Below are positions 22,355-33,636 of a stretch of DNA of 64,000 bases, piece by piece (position 1 is the first letter of the stretch; each line of letters starts with the position of its first letter). Location of the stretch: contig NC_133774.1 in NCBI RefSeq assembly GCF_003597395.2, positions 45,924,346 to 45,988,345 of the forward strand, in the 5' to 3' direction. The translations under genes and the position numbers were made by a program. A model generated the notes under the pieces. The model made no database searches. It saw only the letters and a program-made list of their open reading frames with translations, and was not told the origin of the DNA. The stretch is from Chelonoidis abingdonii (lineage: Eukaryota > Chordata > Testudines > Testudinidae).

Positions 22355-23091
22355 GTGTAGGGTAAGTATAAAATGAAAGTTGATTTAAGTTTAATTAAGG
22401 AAATATGTGCTGTAAAGAAAGGCCCTGACAAGTAAGTAGAAGGAAATCCTTGAAAATAATATGGCATAAGGCCAGAAGGAATAAAATAAGGAGGATGTCT
22501 GGTGCAAAGAGTAACTAATAATAAGGGGAAGTTTGTTTAAAAAAAGGGAGGGGGGGCTCTGATCAATAGGGATGACTGCAGATGATTTTAAGTAAAACAA
22601 AGAGAATCCATCCTAAAATGAGCCAACATGGCCCTTCCCTAAACCAATACCAGCACTAAAGCCTATGTGAACCCAGGTGCAATGGGAGAACTGTTGGACA
22701 GCAAGAAGGAGGGGAGGAAAGGCCTTGGGAAGAAAGGAGATTGTAAATCTTATATGAATTAAGACTGGAAATAAAGGTGAGTTCTTTCCAACTCGTTTTT
22801 AGCTGAAATCAGTAAATGGCAATGACATTACTTGTTTGTTAAAGGGAATAAAAAGTAAACTCTTAAAGGGTGTGTTCCTAATACCTGCCTGTCCATGTTG
22901 CAGCCAACCAATATGGATCTAAGCACCTATGGGTTTAGCCCATTTGTAAGTATCTTATAACTGTTTGGCTGTAGTAAATTGCTTATTTTTTAGGCTCTTT
23001 AGGCATGTTTAGAACAATTGTATAAATACCATTTGGTCTTTTAATCACAAATTCCTTCATTAAATCCAATTAGTGTTTGGTGGTTTCCCAT
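22355..23091. repeat. Foreign insert within CR1, possibly a solo LTR
   Basis: About 735 bp interrupts CR1 between its tail and the sequence resuming at ttccacaacttctcttggaa (23093). It contains gtataaatacc (23021-23031) and several AATAAA-type signals, which would fit an LTR. Start and end are unclear and no target duplication was found. Confidence 0.35.
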
Positions 23092-24059
23092 ATTATATTA
23101 TTAATTTCAATTCCACAACTTCTCTTGGAAGCCTGTTCCAGTGCTAACTATACTTATAGTTAGAAAGTGTTTCCTAATAGTTAACCTAAATCTCCCTTGC
23201 TGCAGATTAAGCCCCTTACTTCTTGTCCTATGTTCAGTGGACATGGAAAACAGTTGTTCACCATCCTCTTTATAACAGCCTTTAACATATTAGACTATTA
23301 TCAAGAACCCCCTCAGGCTTCTTTTCTGAAAACTAAATATGCCCAATTTTTTTAACCTGTCCTCACAGCTCAGGTTTTCTAAACCTTTTATCATTTTTGT
23401 TGCTCTCCTCTGGACTCTCTCCATTTTGTCCACATCTTTCCTCAAGTGTGTTGCCCAGAATTGGGCACAGTACTTCAGCTGAGGCCTAACCAGTGCCAAG
23501 TAGAGTTGCACAATTACCTACTGTCTTATATACAATACTTGTATTAATACACTTCAGAATAGTAGTCTATTTTGTAACTGTATCACATTGTTGACTCATT
23601 CAATTTGTGATCCACTATAGCCCCCACAACCTTCTCAGTAGTACTACCACCTTGCCATTTTGTTGATTTGATTTTTTTCACTTCCTAAATGAAGTTATTT
23701 GCACTTGTGTCTATTGAATTTAATCTTGCTGACTTCAGTCCAATTATCTAATTTGGCAAGGTTGTTTTGAATTCTAATCCTGTCCTCCAAAGTACTTGCA
23801 ATCTCTCCCACCTAGTTGTCATCTGCAAATTTTATAAGCATACTTTTCACTCTATTATCTAAGTCAATAATGAAAATATTGAATAGTACTGGATCCAAGA
23901 CTGACCCGTGTGACACCACTACATACACCCGTTTAGTTTGACAGTGAACTGTTGGTAAATTAGTCTTTGAGGACAGTCTTTCAATAATTGTGCACCCACC
24001 TTATAGTAATTTCATCTAGACCACGTTTCCCTAGTTTGCTTATGAGAGTGTCATGTGGG

Positions 24060-24361
24060 AATAGGCAAACCATTTATCCAAATTTAAGCTAGATAATCTG
24101 TTTTTGGTAATGTTTGTCCCTGTCCTGTTCTGGACTTGGTTTTGTTTGATATCAGAGCATGGTACTTTGCTCCCACTGGTGTGACCTCACATATATGGTG
24201 CATGCAAGGTCATGCCGCATGGAGGACACCATTTTGAAAAGCATGCCACCTTGTTCCCACTGGTGTCATGCATGTGCGGTCACACAGGTAGGGGCAGGCC
24301 CATGCTTTTCCAGAAGTACCGAGACCTCTGGTATTCTGTAGATGCATCAGTGGCCCTGTAT
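24060..24361. repeat. Unidentified insert within CR1
   Basis: CR1 breaks off after cttatgagagtgtcatgtgg (24039) and resumes at gactgtgtcaaaagtctttc (24367). The intervening 300 bp contains two diverged direct repeats (ttgctcccactggtgtgacc at 24168 and ttgttcccactggtgtcatg at 24251). It opens small frames on both strands but has no domain. Family unknown. Confidence 0.45.
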
Positions 24362-24789
24362 GAAGGACTGTGTCAAAAGTCTTTCTAAAATGAAGATATA
24401 TCATGTGTACTGCTTCTCCCTTATCCACTAGGCTAGTAACCCTGTCAAAGAAGGAAATTAGGCTGGTTTGGCATGATTTGTTCTTGACATCCTTGTTAGA
24501 TGTTCCTTATAATGCTATTATTCTCTAGGTGCTCACAAATTGATTAATAATTAGTTCCAGTATCTTTCCAGGTGTTGAAGTTAGGTTGACTGGTCTATAA
24601 TTCCTCAGGTCCTCTTTGTTCCTGTATTTAAAGATAAGTACTATGTCTGCCCTCCTCTCCTCTGGGACCTTGCCATTCCTCCATGTGTTCTCAAAAATAA
24701 TCAGTAATGGTTATGGATTGCTTAAGTTACTTCCTTAAGTACCGTAGGATGAATTTCATCAGGCCCTGCCAACTTGAATACATCTAGCT

Positions 24790-25303
24790 CAGTGGTTCTC
24801 AACTTTGCAGATTACCTTTCAGTAATCTGATTTGTCTTGTACCCCAAGTTTCACCTCACTTAAAAAGTACTTGCTTACAAAATCAGACGTAAAAATACAA
24901 AAGTGTCATAGCACCCTATTACTGAAGAATTGCTTAAGTTCTCATTTTTACCATGTAATTATAAAATAAACAGATTGCAGTATAAATATTGTACTTACAT
25001 TTCAGTGTAATACTTGAGCCTGTTTTTTCACGTGAGCCTTTATCAGAGGCCTTATTACCACCACCCGGCACTGAAGCATATAATTAACCTCCGTGACAGG
25101 CAGCCCTGGGCAACTGCCCTGCTTGTCACGCTGTAAGGCTGGCCCAGCACTTGCGATCCCCCTAAACCTGTCCTGTGACACACATACACACACCCGCGGG
25201 GTCACAACCCCCACATTGAGAAACACTGATCTAGGTGAATTGAGTACCCATGGAAAACCTATGTACCCCCAGGGGTACACATACCCCTGGCTGAGAACCA
25301 CTG
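24790..25303. mobile_element. hAT-type element with a duplicated 3' end
   Basis: Left end cagtggttctcaac, right end ctgagaaccactg, flanked by atctagct (24782-24789) and atctaact (25304-25311), one mismatch. A second terminus-like ttgagaaacactg followed by atctaggt lies internally at about 25217-25237, so three copies of the target-like octamer exist. Inserted into CR1, which resumes at ctcatctaattattcc. Confidence 0.75.
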
Positions 25304-25445
25304 ATCTAACTCATCTAATTATTCCTTAACCTGTTTTTTCCCCCATTTTGGCTTGTGTTCCTTTCCACCTGTAAATATTGTGTTTCAGTATCTGGTCACG
25401 TGAGGTGTTCCTTTTTTGGTCCTGAACTTTCTTAATAGAATAATG

Positions 25446-26254
25446 CAGCCACAATGACATACTTCACAACATCTGAAGTGGCTAAAGCAGGACGGGTGCT
25501 GCCCGCAAGGAGCAGGAGGCCGGAGGGCTTGTCAGGTGCTGCCTACCTGGGCCACTCACTCACATATAGCCTGTCCACCTCTCCATCTCTATTTGTGGAG
25601 GGGCTAGACTTGAGTGGTGGTGCACCCTATGTGCCAGGAGCCAGGACTCAATGCCCAGAACTGAGAGCCAAGCCAGCCAGCTCTATGGGACAGGACCTGC
25701 TTCACCCAGGACAGTTCCGCAAAACCTGGAACTGTTGGGAGGTCTGCTTCAAACTTCCTACATTAAATTAACCGAAACCTTGTGCACAGACTACTTCTGA
25801 AGATTTATTTTTCAAACTAATGGCCACCTCCCCCCGGTTTTCATAATTGACCATTTCTTCAATTGGACATGAAGGGGAGAGCTCATTCAGATCCTGGCTT
25901 GCATATAAATATTGCACAAAAACAAGTTAAAAGAACATTACAATGGTTGCAAAAATCAAACACTCAAAAACTAGGAAAAAACAGAATTAAGGTTGCCTGT
26001 GCAATCCTAATTCAGCTGCTTTGTGATTATGTATTATGATACAGTTCTTAATTATATATTATTTGTCACACAGGATCCCTGCCTCATTCAATGCACAGAA
26101 CAGACAATGTTCATTTAATGAGCAGTTATTCAATATTTTGTTTTCTCCTCATTGTTCAATGTTGTGCCCTATGCTTTATTTACTGTACAGTATTCAAACT
26201 TTGTTCAGAATACACTAACTGATTTCCTCATGGGCTTTTCTCTGGCTCTTACCA
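25446..26254. other. Unassigned intergenic sequence
   Basis: The frame at 25454-25771 (105 codons) lies in GC-richer DNA and shows no recognised domain, signal or coding periodicity I can support. The rest is AT-rich. Confidence 0.35.
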
Positions 26255-26400
26255 CTATAGTATCTCAGTGTTTCACAAACATTAATTTATATCCTAACAC
26301 TCCTGTGATACAACAGATTATTATCCCCATTTTACAGGTGGGGAACTGAGACAGAGGAAGATTAAGGTCAAAAGTACCCACAAATATTGGGTGCTTAATC
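26255..26400 (-). repeat. MIR/CORE-SINE fragment
   Basis: The block cagattattatccccatttt followed by acaggtggggaactgagaca and aagattaaggtcaaaagtac is the reverse complement of the conserved core and tail region of MIR-type CORE-SINEs, an old amniote family. The tRNA head is not visible. Confidence 0.6.
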
Positions 26401-26682
26401 TAGGACCCCCATACCCTGATTTCTCAGAGTACTTAGTATTATATAGCACTTCATCTGGTCAAAGCATATCTCTCAGTGATTTCAGTTGCAGCTGTGAGTG
26501 CTGAGCACATCTGTAAATCAGACCCATGCTCTCAATGGAAGCATCCAGAAAATGATACAGAATGAGACAGCTTCCCAATGTCCCAAGTGGTGGTGGTCTG
26601 GAGATGGCTCAGTCTTTCTCTGCTCTAAACTTGCTCACAGCTCTGGTTCTCAAGACACTATGTAGTTGTTCCCCTCAGGATT

Positions 26683-26738
26683 TCATAGAATATCAGGTTT
26701 GGAAGGGACCTGAGAGGTCATTTTTCTCAATGAGGCAG
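26683..26738 (-). repeat. CR1 3' terminal fragment
   Basis: catagaatatcaggtttgga followed by agggacctgagaggtcattt is a CR1 3' tail in antisense. Only about 55 bp remain, the extreme 5' truncation common for CR1. Confidence 0.7.
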
Positions 26739-28015
26739 TGCCCTATGTACCCCAATGGTATAACTCAAGGGTAATCAGACTTTTACATATAGGCAGACAA
26801 TTTGAGTGTTTCATGGATATCTCCCCTCCCATTTATGATTGCATACTGTCCCTATGGTAACTAGATTGCTTATATGGGGAAAATATTTAAAGAATTCTTG
26901 TGTGTCTAATTATGAGCTGGAAAGCGGACCACAGATTGAGACTCTTTTTGATGTAACTGCCTCAGTGTTCTAGCTTTGTAAAGAATCAGCTGCCCTTGAT
27001 CTCTATTTCTGCATTAGAATTTAGAGATTTTAGGTACAAAAATTTGCTGGACCTCCAAAGAATCGGATGCCAGATAAATGATTTTACATTAAACTAGCAC
27101 CAGTCTCTGACAGAGCCTGGCAATTTCCGGTCTAGTAGCAGCAGCAACGTGTTATCTATTTTGGCAATACAGTTGGAGGAGTGGGCCAAAAATAGTAGGA
27201 TCTGGAAAACTCTAGGTGCTGGCTGTGTCTTTGCAATGCTACTAAGCAGGAGTGCATGAGGATCTAGATTTTTGCAGTAAAACTGGAGAAGGTGCTGAAC
27301 TTCTGAATTTACCTGGTAGAATGTGGAGGTTTGGGATTTGTAAAAGAAGCTGGATCTAAGGGCTGGATACATATGTTTATGGTGCTAGTGTGCCAGTTTG
27401 CAACAGGATCAGGATTTTTTTTGGTGCAGTGGGAGCTGTTAAATTTTGATAGGATGAACACCAAAAAACCCAAATTGGAATTTAAAATTGGCAGAAAGCA
27501 GGCACTGGATAGGGCTGCAATGCATCAGGTTCTGGGTTGTTTTTTTTTACGGTGATGATGTAGATATATACTTATTTTATATTTAGATTATACATTTTGG
27601 GGCTTTGGGCCAAAAATTGCAAAGATCCAGCTATAACTGTTCTCTATCCAGGCTATGGAATTTAAGGTGGTAGAGAGGGAAACCAAAATTTGGCTAGGTC
27701 TCAGACACTCCAAGTTTTTGTAGTGGTTATTCTCTGAGATACATCTGGGTCTGGATTTTTATTTTCTGCTAGGGAAAGAGGCAGCTGGACTTGTTCACTA
27801 TTTTGATGGTACAGTTTGCGATTCTGGAGCCAAGAATCAGTAGACTCCAGATTTCTTCCCATTTTCTGAATACCCGATGTTCTGTGGAGAATCAGTGAGG
27901 TGGGCAAAAGAGGTGGGAGATGGATGCGCTAGGACAAGGCACAGCCAGTACTCTAGGGAAGATCACTCACTGAAGTGGGCGGCAGCCGAGATTTCCCTCT
28001 GCTTCTCCTGTTCCA
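26739..28015. other. Upstream flank of the CpG island, no gene seen
   Basis: AT-rich to about 27900, then rising GC. No repeat or exon is recognised. Any distal promoter elements cannot be told from background. Confidence 0.3.
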
Positions 28016-28078
28016 TTCCCTAATATAGAAGCGCTTCCGGCGGCGTGGAACACTTTGACATCATCCCCCGCCCCCTGA

Positions 28079-28147
28079 TGACGTCAGCGCGGGAGCTGTG
28101 TGTGACGTTGGTGCGTAGGGGAACGCGCTGACGTCTCCTATTTAAAG
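28079..28147 (+). promoter_or_regulatory. CRE cluster and TATA box core promoter
   Basis: A full palindromic CRE, TGACGTCA, is at 28079-28086. Two near-consensus sites follow: TGACGTTG (28103-28110) and TGACGTCT (28129-28136). TATTTAAAG (28139-28147), a TATA-like box, begins three bases later. Spacing predicts transcription starting near 28170. Multiple CREs next to a TATA box within an island are typical of promoters induced through CREB/ATF by cAMP or stress; that this promoter is inducible is inferred. Confidence 0.75.
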
Positions 28148-28357
28148 ATCCCCAAGCGGAGGATGGAGACAGAACGAGCAGTTGCCGCTGTGGGGAGCGA
28201 CGGGGTTGGAGAACACAGGGAGGGAGTGCGCGGCGCAGCCTTCTGGGGACTGTAGGGTGCCCGGCCGCGGGGAGGAGGCGGGGCAAGTGCACAGCCGGGA
28301 CCGCTAAGTCGCTGCGGTCTCGCGGACAGAACAAGCGCCTCGTCCAGTGCCCGAGGG

Positions 28358-28726
28358 GTGGGAGAGAGAGACGAGGGGGCCGGGGCAAGCAGCGCCTGTT
28401 CTCAGGAGCTAGGCAGGCAGAGAGGGAGCGGAGCGGGGGCGGGTGTGAGGGAGGGGGGAGGTGCGCGGGGAGCCGGCGGCGCTGGAGCAGCCGGGTACAG
28501 CCCGACATTGAGCTCCCAGCCGCGACACTGGGATCCCGCCGCCGTGTGCGGGGCCAGGGAGCGGGAGTCCCGCGCGGCTCCGTCCCTTGGTCCGTACCGT
28601 GCCCCTGCGGCACAGGGGAGTGGGGGGCGCTGCCGCTCCCCTCCCCCGCTGCCGCTCTCGGTGATTGATCCGCTTCTCCGAGCCCGCAGAAAGATGCTAG
28701 CCCGCTCGCTGCAGGATGAGGCGTGA
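28358..28726 (+). other. Upstream ORF 1 in the leader
   Basis: The frame encodes 122 codons, Gly/Ala/Arg-rich, reflecting GC composition, and ends ...RRKMLARSLQDEA at a TGA. It has no recognised domain. It begins about 190 nt into the predicted transcript and would obstruct scanning to later ATGs. More likely a regulatory uORF or chance frame than a functional protein. Confidence 0.3.
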
Positions 28727-28807
28727 CTGAAAGGACCCATCCCCGCTGGAAGAGGGAGCGGCGCCCCGCGTCTCCACGGCCGGTAGGGGGGCCTCTCTCT
28801 GCGGGGG

Positions 28808-28918
28808 ATGTGCCACCGGTGCTCCCCCATAGCTGCTGCTGTCGCCGCTCTCTGGGAGCCTCATGCCAGCGCCGGTGAAGCGGCTCGCTCCGCCTCCGCC
28901 TGCTGCTCGGGAAAATGA
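28808..28918 (+). other. Upstream ORF 2 in the leader
   Basis: A 36-codon frame beginning MCHRCSP and ending at TGA. Its stop overlaps another ATG (28915-28923, ATG AAT TGA, a two-codon uORF), an arrangement that could permit reinitiation. Confidence 0.35.
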
Positions 28919-29030
28919 ATTGATACCCCCCATCCTGCTGCTGCTGCCGCTGCCGCCGGCGGGGGTGTTAGAGGGAGAGGCGGCGGCCACCGCTGCGCAT
29001 AACGCCGGCCGCATCCCGCGCTGCACCTGA
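28863..29030 (+). other. Upstream ORF 3 in the leader
   Basis: A 55-codon frame, beginning MPAPVKRLAPPPPAAR, with a Leu/Pro-rich middle from the CTG repeat (28936-28955). It overlaps uORF 2 in another frame. No known domain. Two further ten-codon uORFs follow at 29248-29280 and 29342-29374, and a four-codon one sits at 28716-28730. Confidence 0.35.
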
Positions 29031-29609
29031 CATACCCCGAGCTCGCGCTGCCCTGGGGCTTTGCTTACCCGAGGGATAAACGCTGCTGCAGGGTCCCTCG
29101 CCCCCGTGAGAGGCGAGCGTCTCCCCGCGCAAGGAGAGGCTGGCTGGCTGGCTGTGGGGAGGGGATTTGCAGTCTGCTGCTACCTCCGAGGCCATCTCCC
29201 CTGGCAGCGGGCTGGAGATACAGGCGAAGACCGTGCTGCGAGAAGATATGGGAGAAACCCCTCTCGGGCTTCTTCCTTAGGACGCCTCGGCTCCTTCTCC
29301 TTCCAAAGAGGATTGTAATTTCTTTGGCTGCAACCCCACATATGCCTATGGACTCCCGTTGTGGGAGGCGCTGACCCGCTAGGGCAGCGCTTAAGCCCTG
29401 CTAATAGGGGCGCGGGGCCGCTTGGATTTCTCTGAAACGCCTGGGATATTCAGCCGGGAAACGTGGTGACCCAGACTCGTGTCAGCATCGCCAAGGGAAC
29501 GTTGGACCAGAGGGGTAGAGAACCAAGAGCGTGGTGGAGAGGCGAGGAAAATCCTCTGGGAATCGTCTATAGAGCAACTTTGGTGCAAGTCTCGATTGGG
29601 CATCATGGG

Positions 29610-32600
29610 GTAAGGATTTCATACTAAGAAATGGACTTGTCAAGAGGAGCATAAAAAGGAACTGGGTTTCCAGGTGGTTCACAAGTTATAAGCAAAATAC
29701 ATAGGTCTGACATGAAATGCAGAACAAATGAGCTTTTAAATTCTATTGTCAATAAGAATTCTGGTACAGGAAGTCTGGTATGTAGAAATTTCATGTTAAC
29801 TTTAGTAGAATGAATGCTTTCGTGGCCACATGATATAGTCTTTGGTGTCTCAGCACTATGGACTTGGATAGGGCACCAGAAGTTGTATTAAAGGACACTG
29901 TTATTTCTATAACAGGTTTCTGCTAACAAGTTGAGTAGGGAACATTTCAGCAACAAGACCTGAAATGATAGCTAGAAAAACATCAAATTGGCGTTTCTGC
30001 CCTTCCCAGTCTGGGATACCATCTATTTCATGTTTACATTTTTAATTTTTACTCTGAAAAGTGAATGAAAATGGCATCTCTCTACTGAACTGATCATTTC
30101 CTTGTGTGACTCTAGTCATACCTACTTGCATTGTGACAAACCATTTTACTCCTCTTGGCTCCGCAGGGCTAGATGAACTAAGAAAGCAATTTGCATTCTA
30201 TTATTTGGGCATCCTCTGAATTATTTAATAAATTACATTTAGTAACCTATGCAAATCCACCAAAGATGACAGAGTTGTGTGGGTTTCATTGATCACAGCT
30301 TGGTTTGCAGAACTCTCTCTTTCTGGTGCTGACACAGAAGAAGAAAATAACCCAGCTTGACTTTCAGATCCCAGACTGAGAGAAACTTGAAAACTTTGAG
30401 TGACATTTTTAGTCACTTTCGGAGTTGAATCATAGTTTGAAGTATAGCTTGTTACATTGACTTAACAGTAGGTACCAGGGAAGGAAACATTTGTTCTAGC
30501 TCCTCTTCCAGGTTCCCTACAGAAGAGTAATTAGTTCTAATGTATAGTTTTCCCAGCTTTTATAGAATGTTCTCTGTATTGGAAAACCACTGTACACGAA
30601 TTATTCTGTGTAAATCAGAACTTTTAAAATTTACCCCACCTCTCTACGTCATTTAGGCTATGAAGTGACTTAGCCATTCCAGAAATCTTTTCTCATGGCC
30701 AACTGGAATTTTAATAAGTCTTGAAGTCATCCCAAGCAGCACACTTGGTTGGGCAGCCCCTACCAAGTATAATGGAAAAATATATGATCTCTCTCGATAT
30801 CTTTATCCTTTTTCTTTGCACGGAACATCAGTTGGGGATATTTGACTAATTCACTATACATAGGAAACAGTGGTGTGGATTATAAAGAAAATGTTATCAT
30901 ATGCACAGAGTAAACCTCAAAAATCATTTTTTTCTCTAACGTTTTGTAATTATACTAACTCTATACAATAGTAAGGCCAGCATTTCAAACAGAAATGTGA
31001 CTCAAGACAAGTTATGGTTCTTCAGTGTCTCATTCATATAGGGGTTTGTGCTGGGAAGTGAGAAGTGCATTTTTCCTCAAGGACAGTTAAATGGGCATTT
31101 TAAATCTCCAGTTTTTTCAGCAGCTAGTTGCGGGGCTTTAGGTAGTTCTGAATATGTTCTGGTGTGTAGTTCTGGAGTAGACTAATCTTATCTATCTATG
31201 GCATAGGATGAATAGACTGATAATCTTTTAGATCCCAGTGGTGCACCTATCTTGTTCATAGGCTAGCTATTATATTCTTGCTTTCTCTTCTTTTCCACTC
31301 ACCCACCAGACAACAACCCAACTCACTTTTCATTTGCAGAAACCTACATACATAGAAGATGTATTCAAGCAAGCAGTAATGTAGGTAACTCCTTGTGATA
31401 CAAGTGGCTAAATGATTGTGGGGTCTTCATAGAATATAAATGTTGTACAGACCTTAGTGCAGTTTAAATTCAGATGTAAGAATTGTTGCTTTTGGAAGGC
31501 TTTCAAAATACTACTAAAGTCTGCTCTTAATAGTTTTTCTAATAACTTGGTTAGTTGATCTTACTCCACATATGAATGGAAAATGTATTTTGTCGTTCAC
31601 AGAGCGGTGAAAAATATGAACATACTTAATGCTTCCTGGATATATATATACGAGTTCTGCCCAATACCCATGTTTTTCACTGTTCTGTAGTGAAAAGTAA
31701 TGAGTTCCTCACCCCTTCACAACTTTATCATTTCTGAAAATAAAAGCTAGCCAGCATAAACGGAATATTTCACCATTGCAGAGAAATTAAAGTGTGTTGG
31801 TTATTTTTTGTTAATTAACCAGTACAACTTACCTCTTCTAGTAGAGGAGGTGGAAGTTTTTATATATTTGTAAGAAATATTTATAGAATGTGAGGGGCTT
31901 TTGGACTATAAAGAGAGGAGGAGATACTGCAAAAATGGCTTCCCAGAGAGTAGGTCTCTTAACTGAGTAATTTCAGCAGCAAATCACTAGCAGATCTTCA
32001 TCTGAAGAATGACTCTCTTCAGAGAGAGTGCATGCTAGATAATGTAGAGAAATGTATTAACTCAGAAGCTGTACTATTCTCTCTGCAGATTTCCTTGTAA
32101 AGGAATTGGTACAATCAGATCAGAAATGCTGATATTAACCATTGCTAAGACTATTGCTGTATAGTTGTGTCTACACTTATCTGTTCCTGACAGGTTTCAC
32201 AGTGAATGCATGGGGACCACGTTTAGTGAAGATTCAGCTGAATCCACTGTTGAGAATGGGCAATTTTGCTAGTGTTGAAAGGCACATAGCATGAAGTATC
32301 AGTCCCCTTCATGGGACTGAAGTCCTTTCTTGTGTTAGAGGGTGCCCTGTGATATTTGTGTAGATGCTTTTTCTAATGTAAGATATAGCAACTGTAACAC
32401 AACAATTTTTAAAGTTATCTCGATCATGGCTTTTCGGGCTTCTATTCAAAATGAATTCAAGTGGCATGCAAAGTGAATGATGTAAACTCTTGAAGTTTAA
32501 TCCTTTAGAGTCAAGTTACAAGAGTCCATGGCTACTCTGATAGAAGCAGTGAGGCAGTTGGTAATTCAAACATTTAGGCAGGGGTGCATCTATTTTATCA

Positions 32601-33511
32601 ACATATCTAATACTTAATAGGTGCTGTTTTTCTACACACCTCTCACTCAACCTATGAACATACAAATTGGTACCAGGCCACACCAGTGGTATACGTATTT
32701 CAGCACTTCATACCAGATGCTTCAGAGGTAGTCACAAGAAACCCCATATAGACAATTCTGAAGTAAACTGTTCAAAAGAGAAGCTTTCTGTTTTAGTCAT
32801 ATCTAATGTAACTGGATGTTCTTACTGACACTATAAATCTTATCATTCTAAGCTCTTGAATTCATAGCCTCAGCATCTTGTGGCAAATAGCTTAACTATG
32901 CACTGTGTAAAGTATTCCTTTTTTCAGTCTTCAGTTTGTTGCATTTCAGTGTCATTGAATGTCCCTTTTTGCTTTTGTAATGTAAGAAAAGGTAAATAGA
33001 AATGCCTGATCTAGTTTTGTTTGTAACATTCATTAGTTCGTACCTTTTCATTGTCCCCACTCTGATTGATCTCACTAAACAGTTCCAATATTCTTGGTCT
33101 CTCCTTGTATACAAATTTCTATATCTCCAGTCATTCACTCACTGTCTGTTTCCTGAGCGTCTGCAGGTAATTTCAATCCAAGTCCCATTAGAAGGAATAG
33201 TTTACACTACTCATAAGTATTACCTTTTATTGTTTAACACAGAATTTCACCTGCAATTTTGCTACCTGTTGACCTTCTTTGTTTTAACTTAGTGAAGACA
33301 GCTTTGTCATCTAGAAGGTCTGCCAATTTGTTGTTCACCCCCTTGTTAAAGATAATTGAAAAATATATTTAAATACCAGTTCTGCTATGAAAAACTTGGG
33401 CAACAGCTGTTAACTTTGCAAAGTGAAAACTGATCTCGGCTACACTTGTATTTTCCTGGTTAAGATCCTGGTTCATTACACTACCTTTACCCTGTAATCT
33501 TCTTCTTTCAT
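29610..33511 (+). other. Putative start of intron 1
   Basis: It begins with the donor GTAAGG and turns AT-rich within 100 bp. No repeats or exons are recognised. Short frames at 29391-29682, 30225-30416 and 32896-33292 have no domain. Nothing else is supported. Confidence 0.35.
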
Positions 33512-33636
33512 TAGGGTTACCAGTTTTGGCTGGATGTATTTCTGGACTGAAGGTTTCATCATGACATAATCTTTAATTAAAAATGAATCTTTAATTCCTG
33601 GAGACTCCAGAACAATTCTGGATGTTTGTCAACTCT
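33512..33636. mobile_element. Short MITE with direct-repeat flanks
   Basis: Left end tagggttaccagttttggct, right end ggatgtttgtcaactct, imperfect inverted repeats. Both sides are flanked by ttctttcat (33503-33511 and 33637-33645), a perfect 8-9 bp target duplication. The interior has mirrored taatctttaatt/aatctttaattcctgg blocks. The target length suggests hAT. Confidence 0.75.

Larger units (their letters stand above)
21741..25445 (-). mobile_element. CR1 LINE, antisense, broken by nested insertions
   Basis: One CR1 copy reads from about 25445 down to its 3' tail (agggctggaagggacctcaa, 21741). CR1 pieces are 21741-21839, 22114-22153, 23092-24059, 24362-24789 and 25304-25445, collinear with one element. 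On the minus strand the coding parts include a palm motif reading AVHMIYLHFRKTFDTV (about 24365-24413; the catalytic Asp expected in YLDF is His), an intact FADD motif (23818-23829) and the thumb/C-terminal stretch [20 protein letters not shown] (about 23446-23505). CR1 proteins copy their own RNA at a nicked target. Frame breaks make this copy dead; the 5' region with the endonuclease is absent. Confidence 0.85.
28016..29480 (+). promoter_or_regulatory. CpG island covering promoter and putative exon 1
   Basis: An abrupt shift to very high GC with dense, undepleted CpG begins near 28025 and fades after about 29480; the surrounding DNA is CpG-poor and AT-rich. It is the only such island in the window. 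It includes an ETS-like cttccgg (28034-28040), GC-box-like cgccccc and gaggcgggg motifs, the CRE/TATA core and a long leader. CpG islands of this size mark vertebrate gene starts. Direction is taken from the TATA box and the splice donor. Confidence 0.85.
28170..29609 (+). other. Putative exon 1 (long 5' leader) of an unidentified gene
   Basis: The exon would run from about 25 bp below the TATA box to a strong splice donor, GG|GTAAGG, at 29609/29610. It is GC-rich with CTG/CCG runs. An ATG in good context (gcatcATGG) lies at 29605-29607, five bases before the donor, so the main reading frame may start here as Met then a split Gly codon, or the whole exon may be non-coding with the start in exon 2. 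At least seven ATGs precede it and most open short frames. A weaker donor-like gccg|gtaggg at about 28780 is an alternative end. No downstream exon was recognised, so the gene cannot be named; a non-coding RNA is also possible. Confidence 0.5.

Noticed and set aside
28020..28613. 197-codon open frame on the minus strand of the CpG island
   Set aside because: Pro/Arg-rich composition expected from a GC-rich leader read backwards; it crosses the TATA box and CREs of the + strand promoter.
28402..28830. 142-codon minus-strand frame in the island
   Set aside because: Same compositional cause; overlaps other open frames on both strands, none with a domain.
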